Assembly (NCBI GenBank): GCA_014529385.2 | Contig: CM043966.1 | Location: 86,460,087 to 86,524,086 of the forward strand | Length of the DNA stretch: 64,000 nucleotides | DNA from: Adiantum capillus-veneris | Taxonomy: Eukaryota; Streptophyta; Polypodiopsida; Polypodiales; Pteridaceae | Direction of reading: 5' to 3' | Shown: in pieces, positions 45,418 through 57,015 of the stretch | Numbering within the stretch: position 1 is the first letter of the stretch | Layout of the letters: each line of letters starts with the position of its first letter | Program-made: the position numbers and the translations under genes | The notes under the pieces: model-generated | The model's input: the letters and a program-made list of their open reading frames with translations, nothing else | What the model was told of the DNA's origin: nothing | Databases searched by the model: none

Positions 45418-45961
45418 AACCGCCGCAGCGATTACAACATATAGTGGAATTTGTGGATGTATGATTTTGTGGGAAGTCTATCTACTGTCAGATTTACTGC
45501 AGCCTTTGTTGAGGGTCGAGTGAGGTTTTATTGAGTTGGGGGATTCTCGAATGTTGAGATCCTTTCGGTGATACAGGTCTTGGAGCGATCCCTCGAGCAC
45601 CCTTAGATAGGCAGCTATGATGTATTGACTGTGAGTTAGACAGTTGGGATTCCATCTTTGCTTTAATGCCGTTGAGGCATTGTCGCAGTCTATGCTTACA
45701 TGACAGTGACAGGACAGTACAGGTGCAGGACAGGTTTACCCGCAACTTACAGTGTCAGAGAGACAGTGGTTTTTTGAGCTGTTTTTGGTCTGTTTTTTGA
45801 GTACACTAGAGCCATTTTACAAAGGAGACTCTGCCAAAATTTATGCAGAATCTGAAGCTTCCTTGGTTCATTTGACAGGTTGATATTGGTTCAGAGGTCA
45901 GTTTACAGGGGAAACTCTGCCGAATTTTTCCCAGGAAAGTAAACCACTGTGAAGCGTAGCT

Positions 45962-46981
45962 ATGGCTGGATCACAGGACACTGCTCTTTACAATATCACG
46001 AAGCTGGATGGAACCAATTTCCCATTGTGGAAGAAGCAGATTTGGCACGTGTTGGTACAAAAGAAGCAGATAAAACCTATAAAGCTCATGGGGATAAAAC
46101 CAGAAGATATGGACGAAGATGAAAGGAGCGAAATGGATGAATTGGCACTTTCTACCATTATGCTGACTTTGGCAGAAAGCGTTTACTTCAATGTAGTAGA
46201 CGAGATGTTGGCTTATCAAGCATGGTTAAAGCTGAGTGATCTTTATGAGAAGCAGAGTGCAGCTTCACAGGTATACTGGCTTAAGAAGCTTGTTGACTTG
46301 AAGATGAAAGAAGGGACCCCTATGTCCAATCATCTGAATGAATTCAACACCATCTATAGTCAGTTGTCAGCTCAAGGTGTCAAGTTTGATGAACCTGTTA
46401 GAGCTATGTTCCTGTTGATCACATTGCCGGAAAGTTGGGACACTTTTCGCACAGCTTTGAGTAATTCTGCACCTCCAGATGGTTTGAACATAGCAGGTGT
46501 AGAAGGAAGTTTGCTTACTGAAGAAACCAATAGAAAGATAATGGACAAAGGCAAAGGAACAACCTTAGTTGTCAGGGGAAGGACCAAAGAAAAGTACAAA
46601 GGTGGAAAGAGGAATCAGTCTCATAGCAAGTCCTGCAGTGCTAAAGGAAAGAGTGACATAGAATGCTACCATTGTGGCAAGAAGGGTCACATGAAAAGAG
46701 ACTGCAGAGAATGGAAAGCAGAAAAAGGCAAAGAGAAAGCTGAAGACCATGGTGAGAAGAACAAGTCCTCAGTGAAGATTCAAGAAATAAATGTGACAAA
46801 CATTGTTGCAGAGGATGACAGTCTAGTGTCAGGAGATATCTACTTCTTGAAAAATACAATGGACTCAGCTCTTCTTACAACATCTGATGGAAATGCATTG
46901 AGTGACTGGATTATAGACTCAGGGGCATCACTTCATGTGTCTCCAAACAAGGAGTGGTTTTACCTCTTATGTGACCACTAA
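45962..46981 (+). pseudogene. Element B: gag and start of protease
   Basis: The frame starts MAGSQDTALYNITKLDGTN and reads on as copia gag: FPLWKKQIWHVLVQKKQI, EMLAYQAWLKLSDLYEKQSA, TPMSNHLNEFNTIYSQLSA and LLITLPESWDTFRTALSN. The nucleocapsid has a perfect knuckle, CYHCGKKGHMKRDC, near 46663-46704. Protease begins with WIIDSGASLHVSPNKEW, after which one extra T in a run near 46957 (compared with D) shifts the frame to an early stop at 46981. The gag part itself is uninterrupted. Confidence 0.9.
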
Positions 46982-47282
46982 AGATCATGTTCGGCTAGGC
47001 AATGGGCAGACATGTGAGATCTTAGGTGTTGGAGATGTTCAATTGAAGTTTCACAATGGCTCTTCTTTCACGTTGAAGAATGTGAGACATGTTCCCGCAA
47101 TTACAAAGAGCTTGATCAGCACAGGTTTACTTGATGATGCTGGTTACGTCACCACTTTTGGACAAAACATGTGGAAGATATCCAAGGGTTCGATGACAGT
47201 AGCACATGGAGTAAAGTCTAGAGGACTTTACATGATTTATGTATCAAATGTCTCTAAAAATGTAATCAATGTAACCGAGTAG
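46960..47282 (+). pseudogene. Element B: protease C-terminal part ending at shared TAG
   Basis: In the shifted frame the protease continues FTSYVTTKDHVRLGNGQTCE, ILGVGDVQLKFHNGSSFTL and VPAITKSLISTGLLDDAGYV. It ends NVINVTE followed by TAG at 47280-47282, in frame with the integrase beyond. Element A has the same TAG; D has Asp there. Confidence 0.88.
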
Positions 47283-47786
47283 CCGAACGTTTCTTTGTGG
47301 CATAACCGGTTAGGACATATGTCCAAGAAGGTAATGGAAATCTTGTCTCGTTCTGGTTATTTGCCTGGCTTTTCATTTAATGATTTTGAATTCTATGAAC
47401 ATTGTCTGTATGGTAAGAAAACACAGCAGCCACATAAGCATAGAAGCAGTAGAAGAGATACACAATTGGCACTTGTTCATAGTGATTTGTGTGGACCTAT
47501 GCCTAAACTATCTCTAGGGGGAGCTTCTTACTCTATGACATTTATAGATGATTACTCGAGGAAAGTATGGGTTTACTTTCTCAAGCACAAGGATGAAGCG
47601 TTTAGTGTTTTCAAAACATTTGTGACACTTGTGGAGAATCAGAGTGGCAAGAAGCTTAAATGCTTACGCACTGACAATGGTGGAGAGTATGTTTCAAAGG
47701 CCTTTTAGGAATTTTGTGAGTCAAAAGGTATAAAACGTGAACTTACTGCTCCTTACAATCCTCCTCAAAATGGTGTTGCTGAGAGG
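47283..47786 (+). pseudogene. Element B: integrase zinc domain and core
   Basis: In the same frame as the previous piece: SLWHNRLGHMSKKVME, then EFYEHCLYGKK, where the first zinc Cys is Tyr (A has EFCEHC). HSDLCGPMP and LRTDNGGEYV give the first two catalytic Asp. A B-specific CAG to TAG change at about 47707 interrupts the frame. Sequence to ELTAPYNPPQNGVAER follows, so the catalytic Glu is intact. Confidence 0.88.
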
Positions 47787-48701
47787 ATGAATAGGACCAT
47801 ACAAGAGAAGGTCAGAAGTATGTTGTCTAATGCACAACTGCCAAATGGGTTTTGGGCTGAAGCTGTATCAACAGCTGTTCATCTTGTAAATAGATCTCCT
47901 AGCAAGGTTTTGCAAAAGGATTCAATGCCAGAGATGGTATGGTTAGGCAAAATGCCCTCATACAAGCATCTCAGAGTCTTTGGCTGTGAGGCATATACTC
48001 ACGTTCCAAAGGAATTTAGGAACAAACTTGAGCCAAAGAGTAGAAAGTGCATCTTTCTAGGCTATGGTAATTCTGGTGAGATGGGGTACAGACTTTGGGA
48101 TCCCGAATCCAGAAAGGTTATCCGTAGCAATGATGTTCACTTTAATGAAACCAAATATCATTCTAAACCAGAGAGGGTTGAGGAGATTAGAAGAGTTGTC
48201 TTCCAAGAAGATGGACCTGCACGTGCAAGACAAAATGTTAGGGTTCAAGAGGAGCAAGGACAGGATAGAGTGGAACCACAGGTTGTGGCTGAGCCTGAGC
48301 CACCTATTTTGCGTAGATCTGGACGTATCACGCGACCTCCTGATAGGTTTGTTCCATCTATGAACTATGTCATGTTGACTGATTGCAATGAGCCTTCATG
48401 TTACAAGGAAGCAGTGCAAATGAAGGACTCCGAGAATTGGCAATTGGCCATGCAGCCAGAGATGACAGCTCTGCATAAAAACCAGACATGGAAGCTAGTT
48501 AAATTACCACAGGGCAAAAAGGCTCTACCTTGTAAATGGGTTTACAGGTATAAGATCACCGCTCACGATAGTCAGCCAAAGTACAAAGCAAGGCTTGTTG
48601 CCAAGGGCTTTAAGCAAGAACAAGGCATTGACTTTGATGAAGTCTTCTCTTCGGTGGTCAAGATGACTACAAATGCTTTCTTGAATTGGTTGCCATATTA
48701 G
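47787..48701 (+). pseudogene. Element B: integrase tail and N-terminal RT
   Basis: A 304-codon frame from MNRTIQEKVRSMLSNAQ reads YKHLRVFGCEAYTHV and RKCIFLGYGNSGEMGYRLW. Then come an acidic linker, LPCKWVYRYKI, YKARLVAKGFKQEQGIDF and DEVFSSVVKMTT. A short deletion relative to A near 48672-48685 (A reads TTLRWFLALFA) breaks the frame. Confidence 0.88.
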
Positions 48702-49580
48702 ATTTGGTGTTGCACCAAATGGATGTCAAGACAGCGCTCTTGCATGGTGATTTAGATGTGGAAAATTACATGCAGCAGCCAGAAGGGTTTGTTGAGCAAG
48801 GCAAGGAAGACTTGGTATGCCAGTTAAAGAGTCTTTATGGCTTAAAACAATCATCAAGGGCATGGTACCATAAGTTCCACAAGTTTATGCTTTCTCAAGG
48901 CTACAAACGTAGTGAGTTCGATCACTGTCTATATACAAAGAAGGCTAAGGATGGCAGTTGGCTGATCCTTATTTTGTATGTGGATGACATGTTGATTGCT
49001 GGCAAGCACTTGGAAGAAATTTCAGCTTTGAAGTCAAAGATGGCAAAATTGTTTGACATGAAAGACATGGGTGAGGCAAGTCATATACTTGGTATGCGTA
49101 TTGAGAGAGACAGATCAAAGAAGTTGATTTGGTTATCTCAAACAGAGTATATTGACAAGGTTTTGCAACGTTTCAATATGGAGAAGGGAAAGGCATTGAG
49201 TGTTCCATTGCCACCATATGTGAAACTTAGCAAACAAGATTGTCTTGTGTCTGAGGAAGAACAGGCTGAAATGGATAAGATTCCATATGTGTCTGCAGTG
49301 GGTAGTTTAATGTATGCAATGATTGCTACTCACCCAGACATTGCATTTGCAGTGGGAGTAGTAAGTCGATACATGTCAAACCCAGGCAAGAAACATTGGG
49401 AGGCAGTGAAAGGAATATTGAGATACCTGAAAGCTACAAAGAGTATGCGTATATGCTATGGGAGTCAGGAGCTAAGTGTAAAGGGTTTTACAGACTCAGA
49501 TTATGCAGGTGACTTAGACAACAGAAGGTCTACGTCAGGGTGTGTCTTTACATTGGTTGGTGGAGCAGTATCATGGTTCT
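48686..49580 (+). pseudogene. Element B: RT palm and start of RNase H
   Basis: The 298-codon frame reads DLVLHQMDVKTALLHGDL, SLYGLKQSSRAWYHKFHKF and the catalytic YVDDMLIAG (YVDD at 48977-48988). GEASHILGMRIERD, SQTEYIDKVLQRFNMEKGKA and SLMYAMIATHPDIAFAVG follow. RNase H starts FTDSDYAGDLDNRRSTSG. A small deletion at about 49575 (A has an extra GC) ends the frame. Confidence 0.9.
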
Positions 49581-49934
49581 AGATTACAAGATTGTGTTAC
49601 TCAGTCTACTACAGAGGCTGAATATGTTGCAGCATCAGAGGCATGCAAAGAATCAATTTGGCTTAATCGACTAGTAACAGATTTGGGAATCAAAGAAGAG
49701 ATGCCTGTGTTATATTGTGATAGTCAAAGTGCTATACAATTGGCTCGCAATCCAGTTTATCACTCAAAGACAAAGCATGTGGATGTGAAGTATTATTTCA
49801 TCAGGGAAATGCTCGAGGATAAGCAACTTCAGCTTGTCAAAGTTCACACTACAGAAAATCCTGCTGATCTACTTACAAAAGGACTTCCCTCAAAGAGCTT
49901 TACGCATTTTCGCAAGCAGTTAGGTGTAGGGTAG
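49575..49934 (+). pseudogene. Element B: RNase H C-terminal part
   Basis: In the next frame: QSTTEAEYVAASEACKESIW, LYCDSQSAIQLARNPVYHSK, TKHVDVKYYFIREMLED and NPADLLTKGLPSKSFTHF, ending KQLGVG and TAG. The E and last two Asp of the catalytic set are kept. Confidence 0.9.
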
Positions 49935-50010
49935 TATATCACTTCTCTACATCTCTTGTATATTAGCTTGTATAGTAGCTTCTCTCACACTTAAAGTACC
50001 ACATTGGACT

Positions 50011-50023
50011 TTAAGTGGGAGGT
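50011..50023 (+). other. Polypurine tract of element B
   Basis: TTAAGTGGGAGGT directly before the 3' LTR; the AAGTGGGAGGT core is also found in A and D. Confidence 0.85.
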
Positions 50024-50215
50024 TGTTGGGGTATAAAGCCCAATGTGGTCGCCCAGGTAAGTGGGCGGACCGCCAGGTATGTACACATATTCTTTTGTAA
50101 AAACCTAATAAGAACTCACTATGCTCTACACATTACAGTAGAGTGAGTTCACCATATCGTCGTGCTCTTCTTCTCGCACTCTCTCTTGCTTCGCACTTCC
50201 GCTCGTACTCCTTCA
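50024..50215 (+). repeat. 3' LTR of element B
   Basis: The 192-bp partner of 44682-44873, differing at 6 sites, mostly transitions. Confidence 0.95.
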
Positions 50216-50220
50216 AAAAC

Positions 50221-51617
50221 ACTTCGGACTTTTCTTTAAGCAGATACACCCATGCATGCCTGGAGTAATAATCAATGAAGGTCACAAAGTAAATGTAATT
50301 GTCCAAGGACGAAGTTTGCATGGGGCCACAAACATCACTATGCACAAGCTGCATTATACATGTAGCCCTAATTGAACCATCCTTTGGAAGCTTCAAACGT
50401 TGTATCTTACCCAAAATACAACCTTCACAAACATGCTTCACGGTTGCTTCAAGAGGTGGCAAAGAAGCAACCATATCAAATTTCTGCAAAAGCAGCAAAC
50501 TGACAAAAATCAGATGCCTAAAACGTGTATACCAAAGTTTTGCATTTGAAACAACCTTTGAACCCACAACTGCATTTGAAAAATTTTACCTACCCTTGTC
50601 ATACAAAGTGAGCTTACACATGCCACGACACAAGCTACTAGATGCAACAATTTCATCACCAAAAGTGAGATCATGAACTGTACATCTTTCATCCACAAAT
50701 TTGACAACAAGACCAAGTCTAGCAAGTGTATATATAGACAAAAGGTTTTCTTTTATCCCAAGTACATAAAGTGCATCAAAAAGTGTGAAAGAACTGCCAT
50801 TCGCAGTCCACGGCACAAGCTATCAGATGCAACAATTTCATCACCAAAAGTGAGATCATGAATTGTACATCTTTCATCCACAAATTTGACAGCAAGACCA
50901 AGTCTATCAAGTGTATATACAGACAAAAGGTTCTTTTTTATCCCAGGTACATAAAGTGCATCAAAAAGTGTGAAAGACCCGCCATTCGTAGCAGTTAGCA
51001 CAATCTTTTTAACTCCCTCGACTAGATAAGAGACATTATTGACACAAGTGAGTGTATTCCCATGAGAGTCATCCTCAAGAGAGGTAAACAAGTCACGATG
51101 AGAGGTAATGTGCTTTGTAGCACCACTGTCAAAGTACCACACATGGGAATTTGCAGTAACTAACACACATGCGCACTTTGCACTTTGCATGATCATAAGT
51201 GCACTTTGCACTAAAAGCCCACTCTGCATCATCAGATTCACAATCTCCTTTCACAGAAGATTCTGCAATTGCTGCACTTGTAGTGGAACCAACCTCTTTC
51301 TTCTTAGCCTCTTTTGCTTTCGATTTCAAACACTGCTTAATCAAGTGATCATTAGCTTTACAGAAATGGCAACACATCTTTGTTTTGCCCTTTTCACCAA
51401 AATTCCCAAACAAAGTGCTGCTAGTAGAAGCATTAGGAACATGTGATTCACCACTCGTAGAAGAACCATGACAAGTGGCTTTGATACCAATTTTTCATTG
51501 AGCAACAATAAAGGCTTGTTCAATTGCATGCTGTTTAGCCCTATTTTTTTGGAAAGGGATGTTTAGCCCTATTTTTTTGGAAAGGGACTGATCCAACAAC
51601 AAGGTGCATATTTGCAG
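50221..51617 (-). pseudogene. Element C: knuckle, protease and integrase core
   Basis: On the minus strand from about 51413: MCCHFCKANDHLIKQC (perfect knuckle), then HVWYFDSGATKHITSH (protease), a region duplicated in tandem, then VASLPPLEATVKHVCEGC, ILGKIQRL and HSDVCGPMQTSS of the integrase. It ends at the B insertion. Above 51530, sequence matching the G gag is seen only to about 51617, with a 27-bp tandem duplication (TTTAGCCCTATTTTTTTGG) near 51540-51590. Confidence 0.85.
50624..50993 (-). repeat. 185-bp tandem duplication in element C
   Basis: Unit 1 (50624-50808) and unit 2 (50809 to about 50993) both run from CACG-CACAAGCTA through GAACTGCCATTCG. The copy in G is single, so the duplication arose in C. 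Confidence 0.85.
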
Positions 51618-51891
51618 GGGAAGTTTTGGCAAGGATTGGAAAGAGAAAGGGCAGTGGAAGGTGCCGCCTCATCATCATCATCGTGATTTGGTGGGCCTGG
51701 TACCTTCTTTCACTGACACATTTCTGGTTTTATGAGCCAAAACGCTTCGTGCAAGCACTAATCAGAAATTTACTTGCAAGGCTGCCAGCATACAAGGACT
51801 AGGGTTTCCTTGTGGCGAAGAACTCGGGTTTCCTTGCAGCGAGAGTGTGTTGTCATGCTATCGCTTACATGCGTTAAGTGCTGACAAGAAT

Positions 51892-51894
<3 letters not shown>

Positions 51895-51930
<36 letters not shown>
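51895..51930. repeat. (GA)n microsatellite
   Basis: A pure GA tract in otherwise unassigned DNA. From 51618 to 52280 nothing else can be assigned. Confidence 0.9.
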
Positions 51931-51933
<3 letters not shown>

Positions 51934-52280
51934 CATTGTGTAGACATCGGACATGTTGTAGCAATGCTTATACACCACGTGAGTGAAGGTATCGCTCTTC
52001 GAGCAAGTTCATAGGACTTCAAACCATGCTTCTTGTATCTACCAGAATAGACATTCTGCAATATCTGTGAGAGAATTGTAGCAGAAATTATGGACGTGCT
52101 CCTTGTCGCTATGCAGTATATGCATGCATGACGATGTGTGGGTTTGCATATGCAGCGAGGCCACTATAATCAATGCAGCTGACGAATGGCAGAAACTCTA
52201 AAGTGAAAGGTGTTTCGACCACCCTCCATTTAGAATCAGATTGATGAGGTATAACCTGCATCCCGGACAGTAAGGGGTAG

Positions 52281-52374
52281 GGAATGGTCTCCTACTGACC
52301 ATTCCCATTAATCATGGGCGACCGGCGGAGGCCGGGAGCCCTGATTATGGGAATGGTCAGTAGGCGACCATTCC
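52281..52374. repeat. Near-perfect inverted repeat, about 38-bp arms
   Basis: GGAATGGTCTCCTACTGACC to AATCATGGGC (52281-52319) pairs with 52337-52374 (GCCCTGATTATGGG to GCGACCATTCC) with only a few mismatches and an 17-base GC-rich spacer. The DNA from 52375 to 53550 holds no supported gene. Confidence 0.85.
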
Positions 52375-53550
52375 CGGCCTTCAAGCGTCGGGGGGAGGGG
52401 GGCCAGCAGTGACGTACTGTGTTGATCAGTGAGCAGTGTACAGCCCTGGCATCTGGCGCAAATTTGCCTCAAGAACCCACTGAGTCTTGACTGTGCGCCA
52501 TCCTTCCGATTTTGCAGTCCCTGAGTGCTCTTGAATTGCGGATCAGTCATGCAATGATTGGCAATCATAATGGGCAATGATTGGAGGAGACAATCCCTTG
52601 GAACTGGTGACAGTGAGTAAATTGAGGGGATTATGAGCGCTGATGTGTCGGCAGCTGAGCGCATTCCCTTTGCTGAACTGGACTGACCTGATTAGTGGAA
52701 TGGCGAGAGCTTCCCGCGTGCTGACTTGTCAGACATCTGACGGACGACTCGTCAGATTCCACGATTTGCAGACGTCCTCATTGGATGGCTGTGATCTTCA
52801 GCCCCCCGACCCCCGACCTTGAAGGGCTTGTCACTCTGTTTTTCAAGCCCTCCAAGTGTGGTGAAAGGTTCTCTCCTTTGAAAAGTAGCCTTTTAATTGG
52901 TAGCTATGTGATACCAGCAAGCCCTTGCGAAGCCATTATACTTCTCTACAAGAGATTCAAACTTCTTGCATGTTTCTGTATATGGAGATTTGCACCCTTC
53001 AAAGCTTGTCTATATTGAATCTCCATGTTGAGGTAAAACAAATTAGCCATCAATCTGTAAAAATTCCCTTTTGGTGAGGGAGAATCTTTGGCAAAACATT
53101 TGAGCGTCCTTAATATGGGACCTTTACTCTATGGCCAATGTTGCAATTTACATGCTAGTCCACATCGATTCTTGTCAATAAGATAGGCCAGTATAAATCA
53201 TTTTGGGATTGTGGTTGTTGGAATAAAGCAAAGCACTAATGTTGTCTGAAGTAGCAATGCACTTCCGAGTTTTTGATGGGTCGATGGATTGCGATCTTAA
53301 AGCAATTTTAATTTGCTATTACTTGTGTCTAACGCTTACAACAGAGTTGTCACCAAATATGAACTTTTTTGCCTTTGCGCTTTCACTCACCTAAGACTAT
53401 TGGGTGTCCATCTTCTTCAAGTGCAAAGGTTGTGAAGTCACTTCGCCAGGTGCAATGAAGCCTCTATTCGTAATGATGCGACAAGATCTATCCCGTAAGT
53501 ATTGGATGTAGCAGCATTGGGAATCTGAATGCAGTTTTTCTAGTTAAGTT

Positions 53551-53685
53551 CAATGAATGCCAATAGTTGCTATATCTTCTACTTTGAAGATGCACAGAGT
53601 GCATTGTAGGTGCTTAGTTTCAATGTATGCCAATAGTTGCTATATCTTCTATTTTGAAGATGCACAGAGTGCATTGTAGGTGCTT
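53551..53685. repeat. 70-bp tandem duplication
   Basis: Copies at 53551-53620 and 53621-53685 share CCAATAGTTGCTATATCTTC through GCATTGTAGGTGCTT with two or three differences. A short GA tract follows at 53798-53815. Confidence 0.9.
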
Positions 53686-54027
53686 CGACGTCTTCGACTG
53701 ATGTGGCATTAGCCTGCTGATTAAGAAATACAGGGACGGTGAACATGATTGTGTATACAAAAGTGCTCCCCCCCTCTGTGTCTCTAAGTTTTGTTGAGAG
53801 AGAGAGAGAGAGAGAGTTAAGAGAGAGGGTTCTAACATAGCTTCCGATAACAGACGAGCTAGAGAGAGCATTTGTAGACCAGACATGCGTGCATGATGGA
53901 GTAATCCAAAAGATGACATCTGTAGACAAGACCTGGAGCAATCCAAAAACATCCAATTTTTTTTAAAAAGGCCGCCTTAAACAGTCCGCGCCGGTGCGGA
54001 CTCTTTCAAGAATGTTTTTTTATATGG

Positions 54028-54446
54028 GTAAATTACCAAAATACCCCTTTATAAATTTGTCAAAATTCCCAAAATACCCTTCAAATTAAAAAAAATCCCC
54101 CAAATACCCCCAACATTTTGTCATAAATTTCGAGAATTTTACAAAATACCAAGGGGTTGTGAGATTAAATTTCTCCAAAGTTATAAAAATTAGTAGCTTT
54201 TCAAAAGCAGACTGATTGTCTATCAATACAAGATGTTAAAACTAGAATTTGAGCTGGTTATGTAGGCTTTGGAGATGAATTGCTTCATTAAATTAAACAC
54301 AGATCTGGATTCTAAAGAAGAAATGAAGATTAGAAAATAAGCAATCCAACCAAAATAGATACAATGGTATTTTGGGAATTTTTGAAATTTGAGGGGTAGT
54401 TTGGGAACTACCATAAATAAGAGGGGTGTTTTGGTAATTTTCCCTT
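54028..54446. mobile_element. MITE-like element with terminal inverted repeats
   Basis: The left end GGTAAATTACCAAAATACCC (54027 on) is matched, reversed, by the right end near 54415-54446 (GGGGTGTTTTGGTAATTTTC). Similarity continues inward, with TTCCCAAAATACC and CAAATT in order on both arms over about 70 bp. The 420-bp interior is A/T-rich and has no ORF. The flanks are T-rich, so I cannot fix a target duplication. Confidence 0.6.
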
Positions 54447-54459
54447 TTTAATTTTTTTG

Positions 54460-55039
54460 GAGAGAGAGAGAGAGAGAGAGAGGAGGGGGGGGAGGGACTC
54501 TCAACTACAACCAATTGCTACTTGTGCTTGTGGGGTTGTTTGCTGTCTGATGCATAAAAGAGACCCGAGAGCATGTTACAACTAGGCCAAGCGAAAATGC
54601 AAATAAAAACGGAGTGGAGGCAAAGACGACAGGCGTCACTGTTCTCTGTGGCACTGCATGGAGCATCTACAAGATGGTGAAGCCACTTATCGACAAACAC
54701 CACCCTGGCACCACATTGAGAGAGGAGACACTACTCCATTGCGCCCTGTAATGAGGGTTTCGCCATTTCAGTGCATGATTCGAAAATTGCAAATGAATAT
54801 GATGATGAAGATATTTATGCGGATGCTGTTATGAGCATACCAAAATAAGTATTTGAATATATGTCTCTCTCCCATCTTGGTCTGCATACCGGATTTGTCT
54901 TGGTGTATCCATACTTGTAAACATTTCCCAACATACTTGTAAACACTTGTAAACATAGGACTACTCAAGAGATGCTTTTTTCAAAGAGAGAAAAATAGAG
55001 AGTGTTTATATGGTAGCGACCTTGAATAGGGAAAGGAGA

Positions 55040-55085
<46 letters not shown>
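54460..55085. repeat. Two (GA)n microsatellites with unassigned DNA between
   Basis: GA tracts at about 54460-54482 and 55041-55085. No gene is supported between or after them up to 56700. Confidence 0.8.
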
Positions 55086-55087
<2 letters not shown>

Positions 55088-56725
55088 ATTGTGGCGACCT
55101 CCAAAACTAAAAAAAAAAACTCGAATTGGCAGCAAGCAAATCTCTTGGAGACAACCATACATAGCTCCTACTAATGATATAAATGGCAACAATCAATGTG
55201 CACTGCACGGAAATTTAATAGCCTTGAGCTTCCTTGCTGGTTTGTAGAAGCTAAACTATTGTATGTCTTTTGCTATGCAAATGTATTTTATGATTTTTTA
55301 AAATATCAATCATGTTTGGATGTGCTCGGTTTTATGATTGCTTGAAAAGTTTTGCTCGGAGTTTGGAATTCCCCACTATCCTCAAGCAGATTTTGAGTTC
55401 AGGTCTTGAAATCGTTCCAATGATGTCATTTTGTTTTTTTTATGAAGAAGGGGGCCTTATTTGTCCCAAGTTTATGGGCTCAAGCCCTTGTTTGTGAAAC
55501 TATACCTTGTATATATACTGTAGCCTTCCCACACTCTCTGTTGATGTATGTCACCAATTGTTAGGAATGATTGAACGTCACTACAAGTGATTGAAATTCT
55601 CTGATGCTTGTCCTCTTCAACAACAAGCAATGTCAAACTTTTTAAATTACCTCCTTCAATCTCAAAAATATATGCATTTGATGATGATCCCAACCCCCTC
55701 AAGACTCTTACTTCCAAACTGCTACCTAAGTCCCCTACTCCTCTGCACTCTTTAGATCGCCTTTTCTTTAAACATTGAGGAGAGTGCAGTCGCCAAGTGT
55801 CCTGCTGTTTTAGTCCAAGTATGTAGCACTCAAAACTCGAAAGCACAAGCCTAAAATTATATTGACAACACCTAATATTGTAGTTTTGATAACGTTATTA
55901 TGCTCTAACCATCATAGCATGCTTGATAAAGTGGGTATCTCACTAGGGCCTACCACTACGGAGATAGAAAGTCCAACTATCAAAATGACTATACAAATAT
56001 CACTAGTTTTTCATATTTTGACAAGGTCAACTCTATCTTCAACCCCAACTTTTCATCAATTTTATCATTATCAGCTTTTAAAATATTAATGTTTTGGTTT
56101 AAAAAATTTTAGTGCTTTGTCTTTGGGTAATAATTTTTTAGATAAGGCTAAACTACATTGCTACATATCACAGAACCTCAAGGTATGACATTTCTTAATG
56201 CATTTTGTTAATATCCGTCTAGCAAAATCCTGTCAATTATCCCTGATAAGTAAGATCTCTCTTTATGTATCTTTAGATTTTAATACAGTACTATCTAATT
56301 CACCACCCAAGTGCTTATTCCACCTCTTCCCTTATCTTAGCATCTCCAAATTTCCCCACCCTTCACAACATCTCCTTATGTGACAATCCTTCGATTTTAA
56401 TTGTTTTTATAGTTAATTTCTTTTAAGTAATTACTTTTGTAGATATTCTCATACGCAAGCATCTTACAATAGGCAAGAGTATCATCATACACTTTTAGGC
56501 AACGTAGCCCCTTCACATATTTCAATTTTGTTATAGATTCTACTTACATGAGCTCAGTTGACTTGGGATAATCCTCAACATTTGGTACACACTTCAACAT
56601 TCCAAACTACCCCAATTTGGCCCCAGGTAAATGTTTTGTATTTTTTATGCCTTGTCTAGTCCATTGGTCACGTTCACACAAATTCCCCGATTTAGGAAGT
56701 GTGTAAATACTCATCTTGGTATAGA

Positions 56726-57015
56726 TTTTCCAATTTAGGCAAAACCGATTATACATGCAGATACATAATTTAGGCAGCACGAGTGCAGATTTGCCGATTT
56801 AGTAGCACATCAACAAATTGCAGATTCATTATTTTAAACAGTATCAGTACAAATCTGCCAGTATGAGCAGCACAAGTGCAGATTCTTTAATTAAGGCATC
56901 ACAAAACTTAATGAAAACTGTCAGTTTAGGCAACATTAATGTAGATTTTGTGATTCAGGCAGCACGTCTCATTGGCGTAGATTTTTTGATTGAGACAACA
57001 CCAATCACAAAATCA
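56726..57015. repeat. Degenerate minisatellite, units of about 28-36 bp
   Basis: About nine units follow the pattern CAGATTT-GCCGATTTAGGCAGCAC plus a short variable end, for example starting near 56726, 56758, 56786, 56821, 56850, 56879, 56913, 56941 and 56978. Individual units match only partly. The 78-codon frame across it is a by-product. Confidence 0.65.

Larger units (their letters stand above)
44682..50215 (+). mobile_element. Element B: full-length Ty1/copia retrotransposon
   Basis: The element is 5534 bp with 192-bp LTRs (44682-44873 and 50024-50215, 6 differences) and perfect AAAAC duplications (44677-44681 and 50216-50220). A tRNA-iMet primer site, a 1.09-kb leader with a hairpin, gag, protease, integrase, RT, RNase H and polypurine tract are all present. 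If unbroken, the polyprotein would be about 1320 codons, a normal copia length. At least three frameshifts and two in-frame stops disable it. It shares its family, and one of those stops, with element A. Confidence 0.95.
43297..51617 (-). mobile_element. Element C: truncated copia element split by element B
   Basis: Minus-strand copia sequence of the G family flanks element B: RT and integrase end at 43297-44681, integrase core, protease and knuckle at 50216-51617. No LTR is present at either end. It stops within RT on the left and within gag on the right. DNA and protein match G along the aligned parts with moderate divergence. The insertion site of B lies in the integrase, marked by AAAAC on both sides. 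Confidence 0.88.
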
